From the NCBI GenBank assembly GCA_036023115.1, contig JAYKKT010000073.1, forward strand, positions 13,083,001 to 13,147,000: 64,000 nucleotides of DNA, read 5' to 3'. Position 1 is the first letter of the stretch. The number at the start of each line of letters is the position of its first letter. A program made the position numbers and the translations under genes. Shown in pieces: positions 11,737-23,904 of the stretch. Source of the DNA: Brasenia schreberi. Taxonomy: Eukaryota; Streptophyta; Magnoliopsida; Nymphaeales; Cabombaceae. Under the pieces are notes generated by a model. It saw nothing but the letters and a program-made list of their open reading frames with translations. It did not search any database and was not told where the DNA came from.

Positions 11737-12770
11737 GTGTTGACACAAAAATTGAGAAGGCCATGTGGCAGTGGCAAACTCTCAAAGGCCTAGAACTTTT
11801 GAAGACAACATATAGTAATACATCTGATAGGGGTTGGTCTAAGGAGAAAAAGCTCACATCAGAAGCAGACATGCCCAACCTAACAAAATTGAACAGATTA
11901 TAACATTTTAGAACTCAAAATCAGATTGGAAATGAATTAAATTTGCAAAAATTTTAGGATGCCATGTTGCTTGTGATATGCAGACCTCAAAAGGGTTAAA
12001 TTCCTTAATGGATGGTTTTGTATAGACCCCTCTCATATCAGTAGGCATTACTCAACCCCGCATTATTGAAGAGATTAGACTCTTTAGAATTCAAAATCAA
12101 ATTGAAAACAACGAAATGGAGAAAATCTTTAGGGTGTGTTGTCGTTAGAAATGGTGATATACAAAACTAAAATGGATAAAGTTCTTGATGCATCCCTATA
12201 TGTATATTCGACTATACAGTGAAGGTAGTAATAAGTAAAGGTACTAATAAGTAAGGAATAAGTAAGAAAGTGAAGGTAGTAATAAGTAAGAAAGCTTATC
12301 AACTATCACCTCACCCCTACCTTACCTTATAGTTGTACGGGTACTGTTGGGCTGTGAAGACTCACAAAGCGTCGAATAAACTACTCGGAATTTTGGCATT
12401 ACTGACTCCAATTTATATGAAGGGATTTTTGCTTCTTGAAATATGTTCAGATTGCAAGCAACAAAGTTTGTGAACTTTCATATGCTATTTTGCATATGAT
12501 GGACTAAATCTGATTAAGGTATACTTGCAAAATGGATCAACACTGTGGGAATTCATATTGTTTGTCATAAATTGTTGATCTCCATCCTCCGGGCTTCGAC
12601 GCTGACTATAGAAAAAGAATACATCAAGTTCAAGATCATGCAGTTTGACACTCGGCCCTCCCATGTACTCTGGTTGAAAGAAAACTGCCTCTGCAATAAT
12701 CAATTGTTACGTGCGGTTGTGGGAGCATTGATCATCCCACCCATTCAACATGAGCCAAATAAAACAGAGA
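11737..12770. other. Intergenic, short repeats
   Basis: No gene recognised. 11986-12020 (aagggttaaattccttaatgg) resembles 8319-8350, just left of the LINE, so an older dispersed repeat may have existed before insertion. 12225-12295 has irregular direct repeats of 'gtaataagtaag'. The right end is the promoter of the next gene. Confidence 0.4.
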
Positions 12771-12794
12771 TCTATATAAACTAGCAGCATGCAG
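12637..12794 (+). promoter_or_regulatory. Promoter of second cysteine-rich gene
   Basis: CATGCA at 12637-12642 and 12789-12794, ACGTG at 12709-12713 and a TATATAAA box at 12773-12780. The same motif types precede the cysteine-rich gene at 6771, suggesting shared regulation. A seed role is inference from the RY/ACGTG combination. Confidence 0.5.
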
Positions 12795-12856
12795 CACTGA
12801 CTGCAGCAGCATCAATCCTCAATTATCACAATCACCATTATATATAATCTGTCACC

Positions 12857-13100
12857 ATGGCGAAGAGTCTAATGTCAGCTGGCTGTGGTGGCAGGGGTGG
12901 TGGTGCTGGCTGTGGCACCGCACTGTGCTGAGGGGAGCACCTTAGGGCTGCAGTACGGAAACTGTGTGACCCAGTGTGGCCAAAACCTGATCACATGCCT
13001 AGTACCCTGCCCTTGGGAGGGATTTCAATTCCCTATCTGCTTGCAGAACTGTGCAACCACCAATTCCAATTGTCCCAATGATTGCAGCAATATGGCTTAG
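12857..13100 (+). pseudogene. Small secreted cysteine-rich gene with a +1 frameshift in the signal peptide
   Basis: The ATG at 12857 in a good context (caccATGG) opens 'MAKSLMSA', but that frame soon stops. The continuation, in the next frame from about 12882, reads 'AVVAGVVVLAVAPHCAEGS', a typical hydrophobic signal core, then a mature part to 13100. Eight cysteines follow C-x3-C-x6-C-x3-C-x9-C-x3-C-x6-C-x3-C. This is the same twofold CX3C-X6-CX3C module as the protein encoded at 6771-7010. One extra base between about 12874 and 12884 separates the two halves. Upstream in the second frame there is a stop at 12870-12872 and no ATG. Either the gene is newly inactivated or the base is an assembly error. 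The promoter elements are intact. Confidence 0.65.
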
Positions 13101-13679
13101 TCGTGTTAGTCGTGTACCTGCCAATCCTACACCGGCCATATGGTCCTCTTTCTATAGATCTAGTTAATTAAGCTCTCCTATGTTTAGTCAATTGTCACCT
13201 CACCCCAACAGTTGTATGTTGGAGAGGAGAATCTGGTTCATTTTGTTATGGTGCAATGGTATCAGGGCATCGATCGCTGCCTTCGGTTGGATGAGGTTCG
13301 ACATGTGAACGACATGGAACGAAGAGAAAACAAGCTGGATTGTAAAGCTATATAAGTTGAATCGTATCAGTTCATTTTGTTCACCATATAGAACTTTTAC
13401 ATACATATTCTATAAAACCATGGTAAACAACGAATTGGGCTGATAGAATGTATGTACAATGATAATTTTTTCCATTGTTACTACTTTTACTTTAACAGCA
13501 CCTAGTGTTTAGAGAGTCAAATTAGACTTTAGACATGATAATAGGTTGACAAATAGGCCATGAACAGATCCTGTTGCGGCTGGTTCACCAGCTCTTTCAT
13601 TATGTCGTCCTCTCCTTTCAAGACAAGATCTGACAATTTGCAACACACTTGCCACCCTGGAGGGTTTTTCAGTTCACAA
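13101..13679. other. Intergenic, no gene recognised
   Basis: Presumed 3' UTR of the cysteine-rich locus, then AT-rich DNA. 13195-13225 (cacctcaccccaacagttgta) echoes 12307-12340 upstream of that locus. No coding signal seen. Confidence 0.4.
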
Positions 13680-13790
13680 CTAGCAATAGCTCAACAGGCT
13701 AGGCAGTCGACTCAAAGTTGAAGGTCATGAGTTCGAAACCCAGGGCATGCGTCTGGCTTCAGACTCCCAGGGATCGACTCAACAAAACCA
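13680..13790 (+). repeat. tRNA-derived SINE-like sequence
   Basis: tagctcaacagg (A-box-like) and gagttcgaaaccc (B-box-like) are about 35 bases apart, then cagggcatgcgtctgg. It matches 7225-7330 read on the minus strand. It lacks a cloverleaf acceptor stem, so it is a SINE or tRNA relic rather than a tRNA gene. Confidence 0.5.
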
Positions 13791-14804
13791 TCAGATAAAA
13801 GGTCAAGAAGTTTTTTCTTTAATTGATACCCAAGGTGTGCAAGTCTCGTGGAAAAATGAACAATCATGGATAATCTTTTTTGTACAATCTCTTTTAAACG
13901 ATCAGGAGACTCTAGCATGGAAAAGACGGTGATATCATTGTCATACATAAGATTAAGAAAATAAAAAGATATGCCCACATATAGTTAGGCTATAGACCTA
14001 TTCAACAAGAAAAAGCTTTACCCCTCGCAAGTCGCCCAGTTCCACAGAAAGAAAAAGACCATACTGAATGTGGAAATAAGTACAATTGTTTATTGCTACA
14101 TCCCAGATCAGATGCGATTCAGGGAAGAGATTTTAGTTTGAAGATCCAATGCTTCAGCGACCATTACAGGTAAATCACTTAAACTTTACATAAGAGATTT
14201 AGCAATTGTCATACATGTAGACCCTCCCTCCAGGTTCGGGACACTACGATTTTCAACAGCATTGTTATAAGCCGAATGCAAGTGTAAAAGCTAAACCGAA
14301 TCTTTTACCATGAATTCAAATAAACTTTGGTTGTGGATAAAGCTGCACAGATTCTATCATGTCTCCTATCATAAAAACTTGTTGCAAATAATCATGTAGT
14401 AGTCTCTACAGGACAAACCAAAATCCAGGATGTCTTTCGGGTTCACTGGAGGGACGTCCTATGAGAGTATTATTGTTGACTTGAAGAAAGGCTGAATCCA
14501 TCCATCATCAAACTGGTTAGCTGAGACTTAGGAACACGTACTCGGATCAATGTGTACCACTTGGGAAGGGTGAATGAATTCAATTAATTCAACAAAGGTA
14601 AAGAGCTAATAAAATATATTAGCATGAAGCCACAAGGCAACACTAAACATAAGCTTTGTTCCTGACCACAAAGTCTGCATGCCATTATTCAAGCATGAAA
14701 GCTGTTTCCTCAAAAACCATCTTTTCATAAAATTAGACAAGAAAAAAGAAAGGCAAGCAAGTTTTGAGCAAGAGAAAATTACTGGTATTAGAGAGTAATA
14801 TTGC
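13791..14804. other. Downstream region of NDUFA5
   Basis: Contains the presumed 3' UTR of the minus-strand NDUFA5 gene in its right part. No other gene recognised. Confidence 0.4.
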
Positions 14805-17800
14805 TCAACTTGTTGGCTCGCTCTTCTTCTCAACATTCGGTGATGGTGAGCCCTCAATACTCGGGTCACTCTTTTTCTCAATTACTGGTTTGACAGTATT
14901 GGCAGCAGCTGCAGCCTCTAGTGCCTTATAAAACTCTTCTGGGAGCGGAACAGGCTTATGGCGCGGTACATGACTTGGAATCGGTCTATCATTCTCAATG
15001 ATAGTGCACTGGTAGTCTTCAGGGACACCCCACGGATCCCATTCTGTAACCATGCATAAAGAACAAATAGTAATTATCAACTGCTCAACTAGAAACAGAT
15101 AGCCTCTAATAGAAGAACATGGGTTTACAGTGAGAATGCACCCATGACTGCACTGTCTAATTCATATTGATGGTCCACAACCTTGAACATCTTACTGTGA
15201 ATTTTTTTTATTTTCTCCTAACAGCAGGAAAAGAAATTAAGACGCAGCTTTGACATAAGGACAAGAAAGAAAAACATATCTAACAAACTTGTTCAAGGAA
15301 CACAATAGCAACACCAATGTGTGTGGCCAAATCCAATCAAATGCAGACCTCAAAACCCACTCTGAAAATGGATAGCAGGCCAAGTCTTCATTGATATGCA
15401 AGATTCTAAACCCATTCATCTACATCCATTTTATGTCCTGATCATTCCTGTCCACAGTTTCCTCCCTCAGGCAAGTAGGAAAATCGCTCAAGTCAGGTGG
15501 CCTGCAGTTCGTGTTGCTGACTTATTCTCTTAAGAGCATCAAAAAGGAAGTTTTTTGGTATTCTTGGAAATCAACGATTCCTGGTAAAACCCTAATCAAT
15601 AATATAGTGCTTATTTCTGAAGCCATCTCCAATCAGAAGAGCACCTCGACTCAAAGCTTCAATATGCAATGGCAGGTTGAGGAGGAGGTCATTAATATCT
15701 CAACAAACATATAGTATTGATGTATAAGAAGGTCTATGTTCATTTTTCTCTCCTCCATGGTACATATTTCAGCTCAGGCTTCAAAAGAAAACTTTTAATA
15801 TCTGTGGGCCTCTCGCTGCCAGAGAGGGAGATCAACTCATTAAAAAAGAAACTAATGATGCTAAATTTGAATTATGAAAATATTTGAGTAGCACAAATTC
15901 TTAAATAATGATGTTATCTCAAGAGGCCACAACTATATAGATGTGCTACCCAAACTAAATCATTTGCTTGTGGTACCAGAGGAACTGTTCCCAGTAAAAA
16001 GACTCTGAAACCAAGATTTTGAAAAAGGAACATGTTTACATTCTGTGTATGCAGATGCTTGGGCACTGAAGCACGTTCATGAAGTCTAACCAGCATATCC
16101 CTCGTAAAAACAAATAGTTCATATACACATATCTGATCTGCATAAGAAAGGACGGCACTGGCAATACCTTATTGGCAGAACAGACAATTGAGAAGTACCA
16201 GGACACATCCACTCTGCTAATCAACCTTGGAAGGTAAAAAGGTATATGGGATTGGGTGATGTGTCTGAGTTATGGGGATCGAGTAACTTAAAAATTGCAG
16301 TAAATCAATGCCCAACTAATAGGAAGGCATATGGGGTCATTCATGCATAAGTTTCAATAGGTCAAAGAAAATGATGCAGATGTTCAACCACATCTAAATC
16401 TGTAACCACAATCTTTAGCACATGAGTGGCATCCGAACCACACAGAGATTGCATATGTGATCCATCTTGCTCACCATTATCAAACCAGTCCAATTTGCTC
16501 AGCCACCTCTCACGATGACATTCAAATATAAGCCATCATTCACTGCACATCTTCTATAATTTCCCCTAGATTTCTCCAACCCGTCTTTTTTATGATTCAT
16601 TATTTTAATGCACTCAACTGTTCTATATTCCTAATTATAATTGCAAATTACCACATATCAAGGAGAGCATTCTCCTACTCTAAGTTAGCACAATGATTAC
16701 TATATACCAATCAAAACCAAGCCTTACCTAAAACTAGGTCAGGCCAGAGATCTGCAAGATTCACGGTCTCCATTCTGATATTGGGTGCTTCCCAAACTTG
16801 TAGAAAACAAGCAAGATCATGTTTTGTGTTGTGGTTCCTTCTGGTACTTTTAAGTCTTCCTATACTTTTCTGCAATGCATTCCAACATCAACGTTCACAT
16901 ATCAGCCACATTTGGTTGTTAGATATTCAAATTCACCTTGGTCAGGTCTGTCATTTATCTTTTACTAGTACGACTTTTTCACTACTACTCTCCTGTCAAC
17001 GTCTGTACTTCCTTTCATGATAACACATTCACCTCAGTGTTTTAACTAGTGTTACAGCATCTTCTGGAAACCACACAATCTGAATTTGCAGTGCTGGTTT
17101 TCCCATTGTTTTGAAATGTTTTGTTTTCATTTGAGTGGTATCTACTGTCTCCCTGCTATAGAAAGCACCCAATGCTATCTACTATCTCCCTGCCATAGAA
17201 AGCACCCAATGCACTTCTCCATTTTACCTGACTCATATTAATTCTGTATGAGATCTCCATCAACCTCTCCATTATGTCAAGCCACTGATATCTGAAAAAC
17301 AAAGTTTTCAACTTTCACCCTCATGTTTATCACATTCAACTCCACCTGGCACCAGTGATGAGCACACACCATTTTAGGGCTTGAGCCAAGCCCATCGTAG
17401 CAAACCAGCACAAAATTCTCTTGGATCACTGACTATGGATTCCAAGAAAGGATAAAATTGCACTCCTTAGACAGTCAACAAAAGTAAATATCATATAGGA
17501 GATCAAAAGATAACATTGCTGCTTGAATGTAATGAATAAATTACAAAGAGGGTCTCCGCATTTTCAATATGAATGGATGCAGGGGGTAAGGAAGCTAGTC
17601 CTAGATAATAAGATTCGTATTGGTTCTTTGAATATCGGAACATTGTTCGGTAAGCTAACGAAGGTGGTAGATACTATGATTCGGAGAAAGATTCATATCC
17701 TATGTTTATAAGAGACAAAGTAGGTTGGAGAAAATGCAAAGGATATTGAGGATATAGGTTTTAAATTATGGTACTTAGGTAAGGAAAAGGCTCAAAACAA

Positions 17801-20800
17801 AGTTGGTATTATCATAAATAAAGATTTAAAGGATAGTGTAGTAGACATACAACGATATAGTGATTGAATCACGGCGTTGAAATTAGTGTAATAAGCAGAT
17901 TGTTTGAATATAATTTGTGCTTACGCACCCCAAGTAGGACTAGAAGATAGTATAAAAATGTTTTTTTGTGAAGAGTTAGACAAGGTGATTCAAAGAATTC
18001 CACAAAGGGAGATGATTTGTTTAGGAGGGTAAAGAGGCATTAGGATATCAAGGTATTCATAGAAACTTTGGTTTTGGAGATATAAATGAGGAAGGTAGGG
18101 AGATTTTAAATTTTGCTATGGCATTTGATCTCTTTATAGTCAATACAATCTTAAAAAAAGAGATGAACATTTAATTACTTATAAGAGTGGCTTATCACAA
18201 ATACAAATTGATTATTTTATTTGTAGAAAAAAAGATAGAGCATGTTGTAAAAATTGTAAGGTAATTCTAGGAGAAAGCTTAACCACCCAACATCGACTTT
18301 TAGTTATGGATTTACAAGTAAAAAAGTGAACAAAGAAGAAAAGAGTGCATCGAGCTATTCAAACTAAATGGTGGAACCACAAAAGCGAGAAAGAAGGTAT
18401 ATTTAAACAGAAAGTCCTTCAAGGAGATGCTTAGAATTATGTTGGTATACATTGTGATATGTGGAATAATATGACTATACATATTAGGAAAGTGGCGAAA
18501 GATGTATACGGTGAATGTAAGGGAGGTGTACCGGCAAAAAAAGAAGCTTTGTGGTAGAGTGAAATAGTGCAAAATAAAATCAAGGCAAAGATGCATGTTA
18601 CAAATTACATTATGCTAAGAAAATTAGTGAAACTTTAAAGGCTTATAAGAAAGCAAAGAAAGAAGCGAAAAAGTCGTTAGTGATGCAAAAACTAAAATTT
18701 GGAAGGATTTATATAAAAAAACTCAACTCAAAAGAGGGTGAAAGAGATATTTTTAGGATAGCTAGGGCTAGAGATAATAAAACTAAGGATCTTAATTTTG
18801 TTAGATGCATCAAAGACGAGGATGAGAAAATTCTAGTGGCAAATGATGATATAAAAATATATGGAAAAACTATTTTATAAGCTTTATAATGAAAATAAAG
18901 ATGTTAGTATTAGCTTAGGAGAGTTAGTCAAATCATAAAAGTATATAAACCACAATTTCTACCGACGTATTCAAAAAAATGAAGTCAAAGAGGCTCTTAA
19001 ACATATGAAGGGTGGTAAATTGGTAGGACCATACAATATTCCTATAGAAGTTTGGAAAATTCTAGGAGAAATAGGAATCACTTAGCTCACAAGATTATTT
19101 AATGAAATATGGAGAAACCAAAAGATACCCGAGGAATGGAGAGCGAGTACACTTATACCCATATACAAGAACGAGAGACGTTCAGAATTATGCGAATTAT
19201 CGGGGTATCAAACTAATGAGCCATACTATGAAATTATAGGAAAGAATTATTGAACGTAATCGAGTACAACAGAGAACCAATTTGTATTCATGTCAGGCAG
19301 ATCTACGGTTGAAGTGATTCACCTTTTGAGACGTCTTATGGAACATTTTATAGTAAAAAGGAAAGACTTTCACATGATATTTATTGATCTAGAAAAAGCT
19401 TATGATAGGGTATGAGGGAGGTTCTTTAGAGAACCTTGAAAAAAAGAGGTATCCCATTGACATACATAAACCTTATAATAGACATGTATGATGGTGCAAA
19501 AACATGTGTGAGAACTCATGAAGGAATGATAGACTTTTTGAAGTTAATATTGGGTTAAATCAAGGATCAACTTTAAGTCCATACTTATTTATAATGGTGA
19601 TTGATGAGTTAACAAAACATATTCAAGATGAAGTACTTTGGTGTATGTTATTTGCATATGACATTGTGTTAGTGGAGGAGTCTAAGGAAAAAGTTAATAG
19701 AAAATTGAAACCATGGAGAGAAACATTAGAAAGTAAAGGCTTCCGACTTAGTAGAACAAAGACAAAATATATGGAATGTATGTTTAATCATTTGGTTACT
19801 TCAGAGGACATAGAACTTAAAATTGGCACACATTGCATCCCCAAAAGGAAAGTTTTAAATACTTAAGGTCAATTTTTAAGAGTGATGGAAGAATTGATGG
19901 AGATGTTACGCATAGAATTAAGAAGAATTGATGGAGATGTTACGCATAGAATTAAGAAGAATTGATGGAGATGTTACGCATAGAATTAATGCAGGCTGGT
20001 TAAAATGGAGAAGAGCATCAGGTATTCTTTGTGATAAGAAGATACCATTAAAGTTAAAAGGTAAATATTATAGAGCAACAATTAGACCTGCCATGTTTTA
20101 TGGTTCTAACTTCTGAGTGTTGGGCGATTAATCATCAACATGTACAAAAGATGTCTGTGACAAAAATGAACATGTTCAGGTAAATGAGCAGTAATACAAG
20201 AAAAGATCATATACATAATGAGGTTATTAGAAACAAATTAAGAGTGACACCAATAGAGGATAAAATGAGAGAATATCGTTTAAGATGGTTTGGACATATA
20301 GAAAGAAGATCAAAAGTAGAACCTTTAAGAAGGTATGAATACTATGAAAAACTAGATTTTGGAAGTATTAAAAGAGGTAGAGAACAACCACAAAAGTATT
20401 GGAAAGAAACAATAAAGAATGATCCAGCTTATTGTGAGCACATGATAGGGCTTTGTAGAAACAAAGAATCCATGTAGCCGACCCCATCTAGTATGAAAAA
20501 AGGCTTAGTTGTTGTTGTTATAGGAGATCAAAGAAGAAGAAAACAAGGTAGCAAGAAAGAAAAAGAACATTTGGGTAGAGGAAGAACCAGCTCACTAAGA
20601 CTTCATGCCAAGAAATCAATGTTCACCTACATTTACATGATGCACACAAAGAATGATATGAGCCGCTTTACAAGAATTTCCATCAAAGTGTATCATGAGA
20701 CAAGTAGGAGGGTACATATCAAATATTTTATTGTGATGGCAAAGGCAGACCGTTACCACAGAAAGCCAAGCATGCAATACAATCGATTTTAGAAACCATA

Positions 20801-22023
20801 ACTGAAAGTGCGTACAGTTAACCAAGTAACTTTGTGCACAAACCGAAGACTAGCAAATTCACCTTATGACTTAGTTCCATAAACGACCGTACAAATGAAG
20901 CAGAGAGCTGTCTAAAACATAATCCACAAATGAAAGCACCAAGGAAGTATCCTAACCATATCCAGCAATACATTCTCACAATAGCTGTGCTCTCACAAAT
21001 AAATTAGCAAAATGTACCAAACCAGCAAAACAAAGGGAAACAAACACACAAGACACCAATTGTTAAATGCCGACCCGAGGAACAATCAAGCATAGATTAT
21101 GTACCTACCAATTAACTGGAAAAAACACCTAAATAAATAAACTTGCCATCTACATTCTCACCCAAAACAGACTAAATTGGAAAACCAAAGGATAAAAAGA
21201 CAGATAAACCACCTATTTGAATCGTCAATCAGGGCAAAAAACTCAGGATTATGTAAAGTCACCAATTAATTTCGAGAAAAAAACATTGAGGCACTTCCCG
21301 TTGCATTCTCATCGAATACATCTGAACAACTGAACCAACCAGTACATCAAAAAACAAGATGAAACCACCAAGTCACAAACCTTATTCAGAAAGGAAAGAA
21401 AATTCGAGTCAGTAAATAGAGCAACCAATCAAATTTCCAGAACCCTCAAAAGTTCAATAATTTCCACGATGGTAATCCATAACTCGGTTCGGTTAACTGC
21501 ACTAAAACAAGACAATGAGAAAAGTTGGGCAAGATGCGAAACTAGAGAATGAATCGGAAACTGTTCAAAAGCTCAACAATTTCCACGAAAACGCTATTCA
21601 ATTAGGTGCAATTAGAAGAACGATACAGAAAAAGGAGAGAATTGGCAAGAGGGAAACACACATTGAATCACAGATGGAAATAATAGAGAGAGAGAGAGAG
21701 GAGAGCGAACCGATCATCTTGGCGATTAGGGTGAGCTCGTCCTTGGCCTCTTCGATGAGCTCCTCGACTTGGCCGCAGCCGATTCGACGCTCGATGGCTT
21801 CCCAGTCTTGCTCCTCTTGGCAGACGCGGAGTCGGTGGGAGGTGAACGATTCGACGGCTTTCCTGTAGCCCTCGTTCTCAGGGACGGCCTGGATCTCTTT
21901 GAGGGTCTTGGCGTAGAGCGAAATGAGAACCTCGCGAGCGTTGGGAACCACGTCCAACCCCACGATACCCGTCGTCTCCTTCACCTTCGCCATCAATGGC
22001 CGCGCTAACCTCCGTAGGAACAT
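14805..22023 (-). CDS. NDUFA5: NADH dehydrogenase (ubiquinone) 1 alpha subcomplex subunit 5 (B13-type), mitochondrial complex I
   Basis: Two coding exons, 22023-21711 and 15043-14805, join in frame ('KMI|EWDPWG') to 183 residues. The donor is G|GTTCGC and the acceptor is tacag|AATGGG. Exon 1 reads '[20 protein letters not shown]' and '[17 protein letters not shown]'; exon 2 has '[13 protein letters not shown]' and '[19 protein letters not shown]'. These match the plant NDUFA5 family, a small matrix-arm subunit of respiratory complex I. The usual plant length is about 170 residues. The C-terminal tail here ([14 protein letters not shown]...VEKKSEPTS) is slightly longer and contains an imperfect repeat. 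The single intron of 6.67 kb holds a whole LINE copy (17508-20518) in antisense. The gene shares a 539-bp upstream region with the divergent At4g14100-like gene. Confidence 0.95.
15044..17493. other. NDUFA5 intron, left part
   Basis: Non-coding intron sequence of the minus-strand gene. Many scattered short open frames show no family features. 17150-17215 contains two nearly identical copies of 'tgctatctactgtctccctgc'-like text, a small local duplication. Confidence 0.6.
17494..17507 (+). repeat. Target-site duplication of LINE copy D (left)
   Basis: tataggagatcaaa, 14 bp, repeated exactly at 20519-20532. Confidence 0.9.
17508..20518 (+). mobile_element. RTE-type LINE, 5' truncated (copy D), in the NDUFA5 intron
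   Basis: This copy begins just upstream of the endonuclease region (gagggtctccgcattttc, then '[14 protein letters not shown]') and ends in the (GTT)n tail. It is flanked by a perfect 14-bp target-site duplication. It is antisense to NDUFA5. The RT catalytic box is mutated to '[12 protein letters not shown]' near 19660, and there are many stops and frameshifts. A 34-bp unit is present three times in tandem at 19888-19989 where other copies have one. Confidence 0.93.
19888..19989 (+). repeat. 34-bp unit repeated three times inside LINE copy D
   Basis: Units 19888-19921, 19922-19955 and 19956-19989, each gaagaattgatggagatg..., are identical. Other LINE copies carry a single unit, so this is a local expansion after or during insertion. 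Confidence 0.95.
20533..21710. other. NDUFA5 intron, right part
   Basis: Intron sequence between the LINE and coding exon 1. A (GA)n stretch lies at 21687-21702, next to the splice donor of exon 1. No gene seen. Confidence 0.6.
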
Positions 22024-22562
22024 GGCCGCTGCCCGACTACGGGTTTCCTGGTCTCTCTCTCGATCGAGAAGAGCTCTTTTTTTCTGAATTTGATCAGGTC
22101 TTATTGGTTATTAGCAATTTATCGGGATAACAATGACCAAAGTTTACTATATTCTTATAGCTGTTTTACAAAATATTGCCTTTTAAAAAAGTGAAAATGA
22201 GACCAAGGCTTGGTTTGTTAAGTGGTTCGGCGCTTGCTCCCCTCAACCAAGGTCTTGAGTTCGAATCTTGTAAATGGAGAAAACCACACAGAGAGAGATT
22301 GTCACCGTAGTGGGCCGACCCGGCTCGAACCAGTTTAGTCGGAGCGCTTTGCGCTTCCAGGCCGGTAGTATGCCAAAATAGGGAAGAAAGAGAGCGATCG
22401 ACTGCAAATTATGAAAGATCGGGCAGCCTTTCCATAAGAAAACAAAGCAGACGATTAAAAGATTACTCTGGTCTAGACAGTTTTTCCTGAAATAACAGGA
22501 AGTTAGCTTTGTATAAAAAAATCATAAATATAGATAAGCATCTCCCTCTCTCTCTCTCTCGG
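22024..22562. promoter_or_regulatory. Divergent promoter region between NDUFA5 and the At4g14100-like gene
   Basis: 539 bp separate the two start codons, which face apart. It contains a tRNA/SINE-like stretch at 22205-22300 (ttaagtggttcggcgcttgc ... gagttcgaatctt) and a CT-rich leader (about 22543-22561) directly before the + strand ATG. Shared regulation is inference. Confidence 0.5.
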
Positions 22563-23321
22563 ATGGCTACCGGCAGCAACATCACCCCAATAAGAAAGAG
22601 AGCGATCCTTCTCTTCCTTGCCTTCTTCGTCTTATTTTCTTTAGGAATAGCAGGGAATCCGAGTCCAACTCCATGGCCGGAGCAATTCCATGCAATTCTC
22701 GCCATGAATCACAGCGGGATCCTGCAAATCATCAACCTGTGGTACGATTGGCCCAACGGCAGAAACTTCAACATCATACAGCACCAACTCGGGAAGCTCC
22801 TCTACGACCTCGAGTGGAACAACGGCACTAAATTTTACTACAACTTGGATCCCAACAACAGAGAGTGCGAAACAACCCAATTGGACGTCGGCATCCTGAG
22901 ACCCAATTGGCTCGATGGTGCCAACTATTTGGGGCAACGATACGTTGATGGGTTCTTCTGCAACGTCTGGGAGAAGGCTGATTTCATTTGGTATTATGAG
23001 GATGTTGTCACCAAGAGGCCCGTTCATTGGCTTTTTTATACAGGTGATTCCCATTCCCATTTGATTCTCATTGTCGGTTTTCGTTTACCTCGTTCTATGG
23101 CTCTTAAATCTTTGTTTTGTGGATGATTTTGTTTAATGGTGGCAGGAAGAGCTGCTCATATAATGACTTTCGAGGTGGGGGCTGTGCTAGAAGATGCTAA
23201 GTGGCAAGCGCCTGTTTACTGCTTTGATGAGAGAAAAGAAATCCGGCAGGAACGCAAGTTATCTGTGTTTGCTAAAGCTTTTGAAGTAGAAAAGAGTTTC
23301 TTGAGAGACACCTTCTTGTGA
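22563..23321 (+). CDS. At4g14100-like protein of unknown function with signal sequence
   Basis: Two exons, 22563-23043 and 23146-23321, separated by a 102-bp intron (ACAG|gtgatt ... ggcag|GAAGAG), give 218 residues. Residues about 13-30 ('[18 protein letters not shown]') form a signal peptide or anchor. The conserved core follows: '[10 protein letters not shown]', '[15 protein letters not shown]', 'LEWNNGT', '[16 protein letters not shown]', '[19 protein letters not shown]' and, after the intron, '[19 protein letters not shown]'. These strings are typical of the plant family annotated as 'At4g14100-like' or 'transferring glycosyl groups', though no enzymatic activity is established. The C-terminal tail ([12 protein letters not shown]...RDTFL) is more variable. 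The start is the ATG just after a CT-rich leader. The gene looks intact. Confidence 0.9.
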
Positions 23322-23844
23322 AAATATCATGGTACCGCCTGTATTCTTAATGGAATCTGCAGCATTTGAAGTGCAAATCTTCTACCGGACTCGTTATTAG
23401 ATTGCATCACAGCCTCTGAACTTAACGTATGGAATGAAATTTGATCACGTCCACCTGAAAAAAAAAATACTTCGTCTTGTGATCACAGGCTGCTATGGTC
23501 TTTTAACTTTGGCTTGACCAAAGCACGTTGAAGCTCACAAAAATGAACTTTGCGTAGCCAAGGCAGTGCCATGGAAAATGAAGAAATACTGTTGGAGCCA
23601 GCATATACAGGCTCGGCCAGCTGGCTTCTGTTGGTGTTAGATTCTTGTGACTTGCACATCATGCATCATTTTGTAAACTTAAGCATGAGGCATGAAGAAG
23701 GGGTGATCTGTTTCATTCCCAATGAAGCGGTCTACCTTACGGCAGCTATCAGCAACTTCCAGTATCTGCATTTTTCCAGCAAAATGGGGCTTCACTGGAA
23801 ATGAGAACACTGAAAAGTGCGTGCACACACACACGGCGAACACT

Positions 23845-23904
<60 letters not shown>

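Noticed and set aside
13680..13760. Possible tRNA gene
   Set aside because: A- and B-box-like strings exist but no acceptor stem or cloverleaf; similar text recurs elsewhere as a repeat.
21598..21710. Extension of the NDUFA5 open frame as a single exon
   Set aside because: Reading past 21711 gives Ser/Leu-rich intron translation from a (GA)n tract; family sequence resumes at 15043.
22641..23060. 139-codon minus-strand open frame
   Set aside because: Antisense of the At4g14100-like gene.
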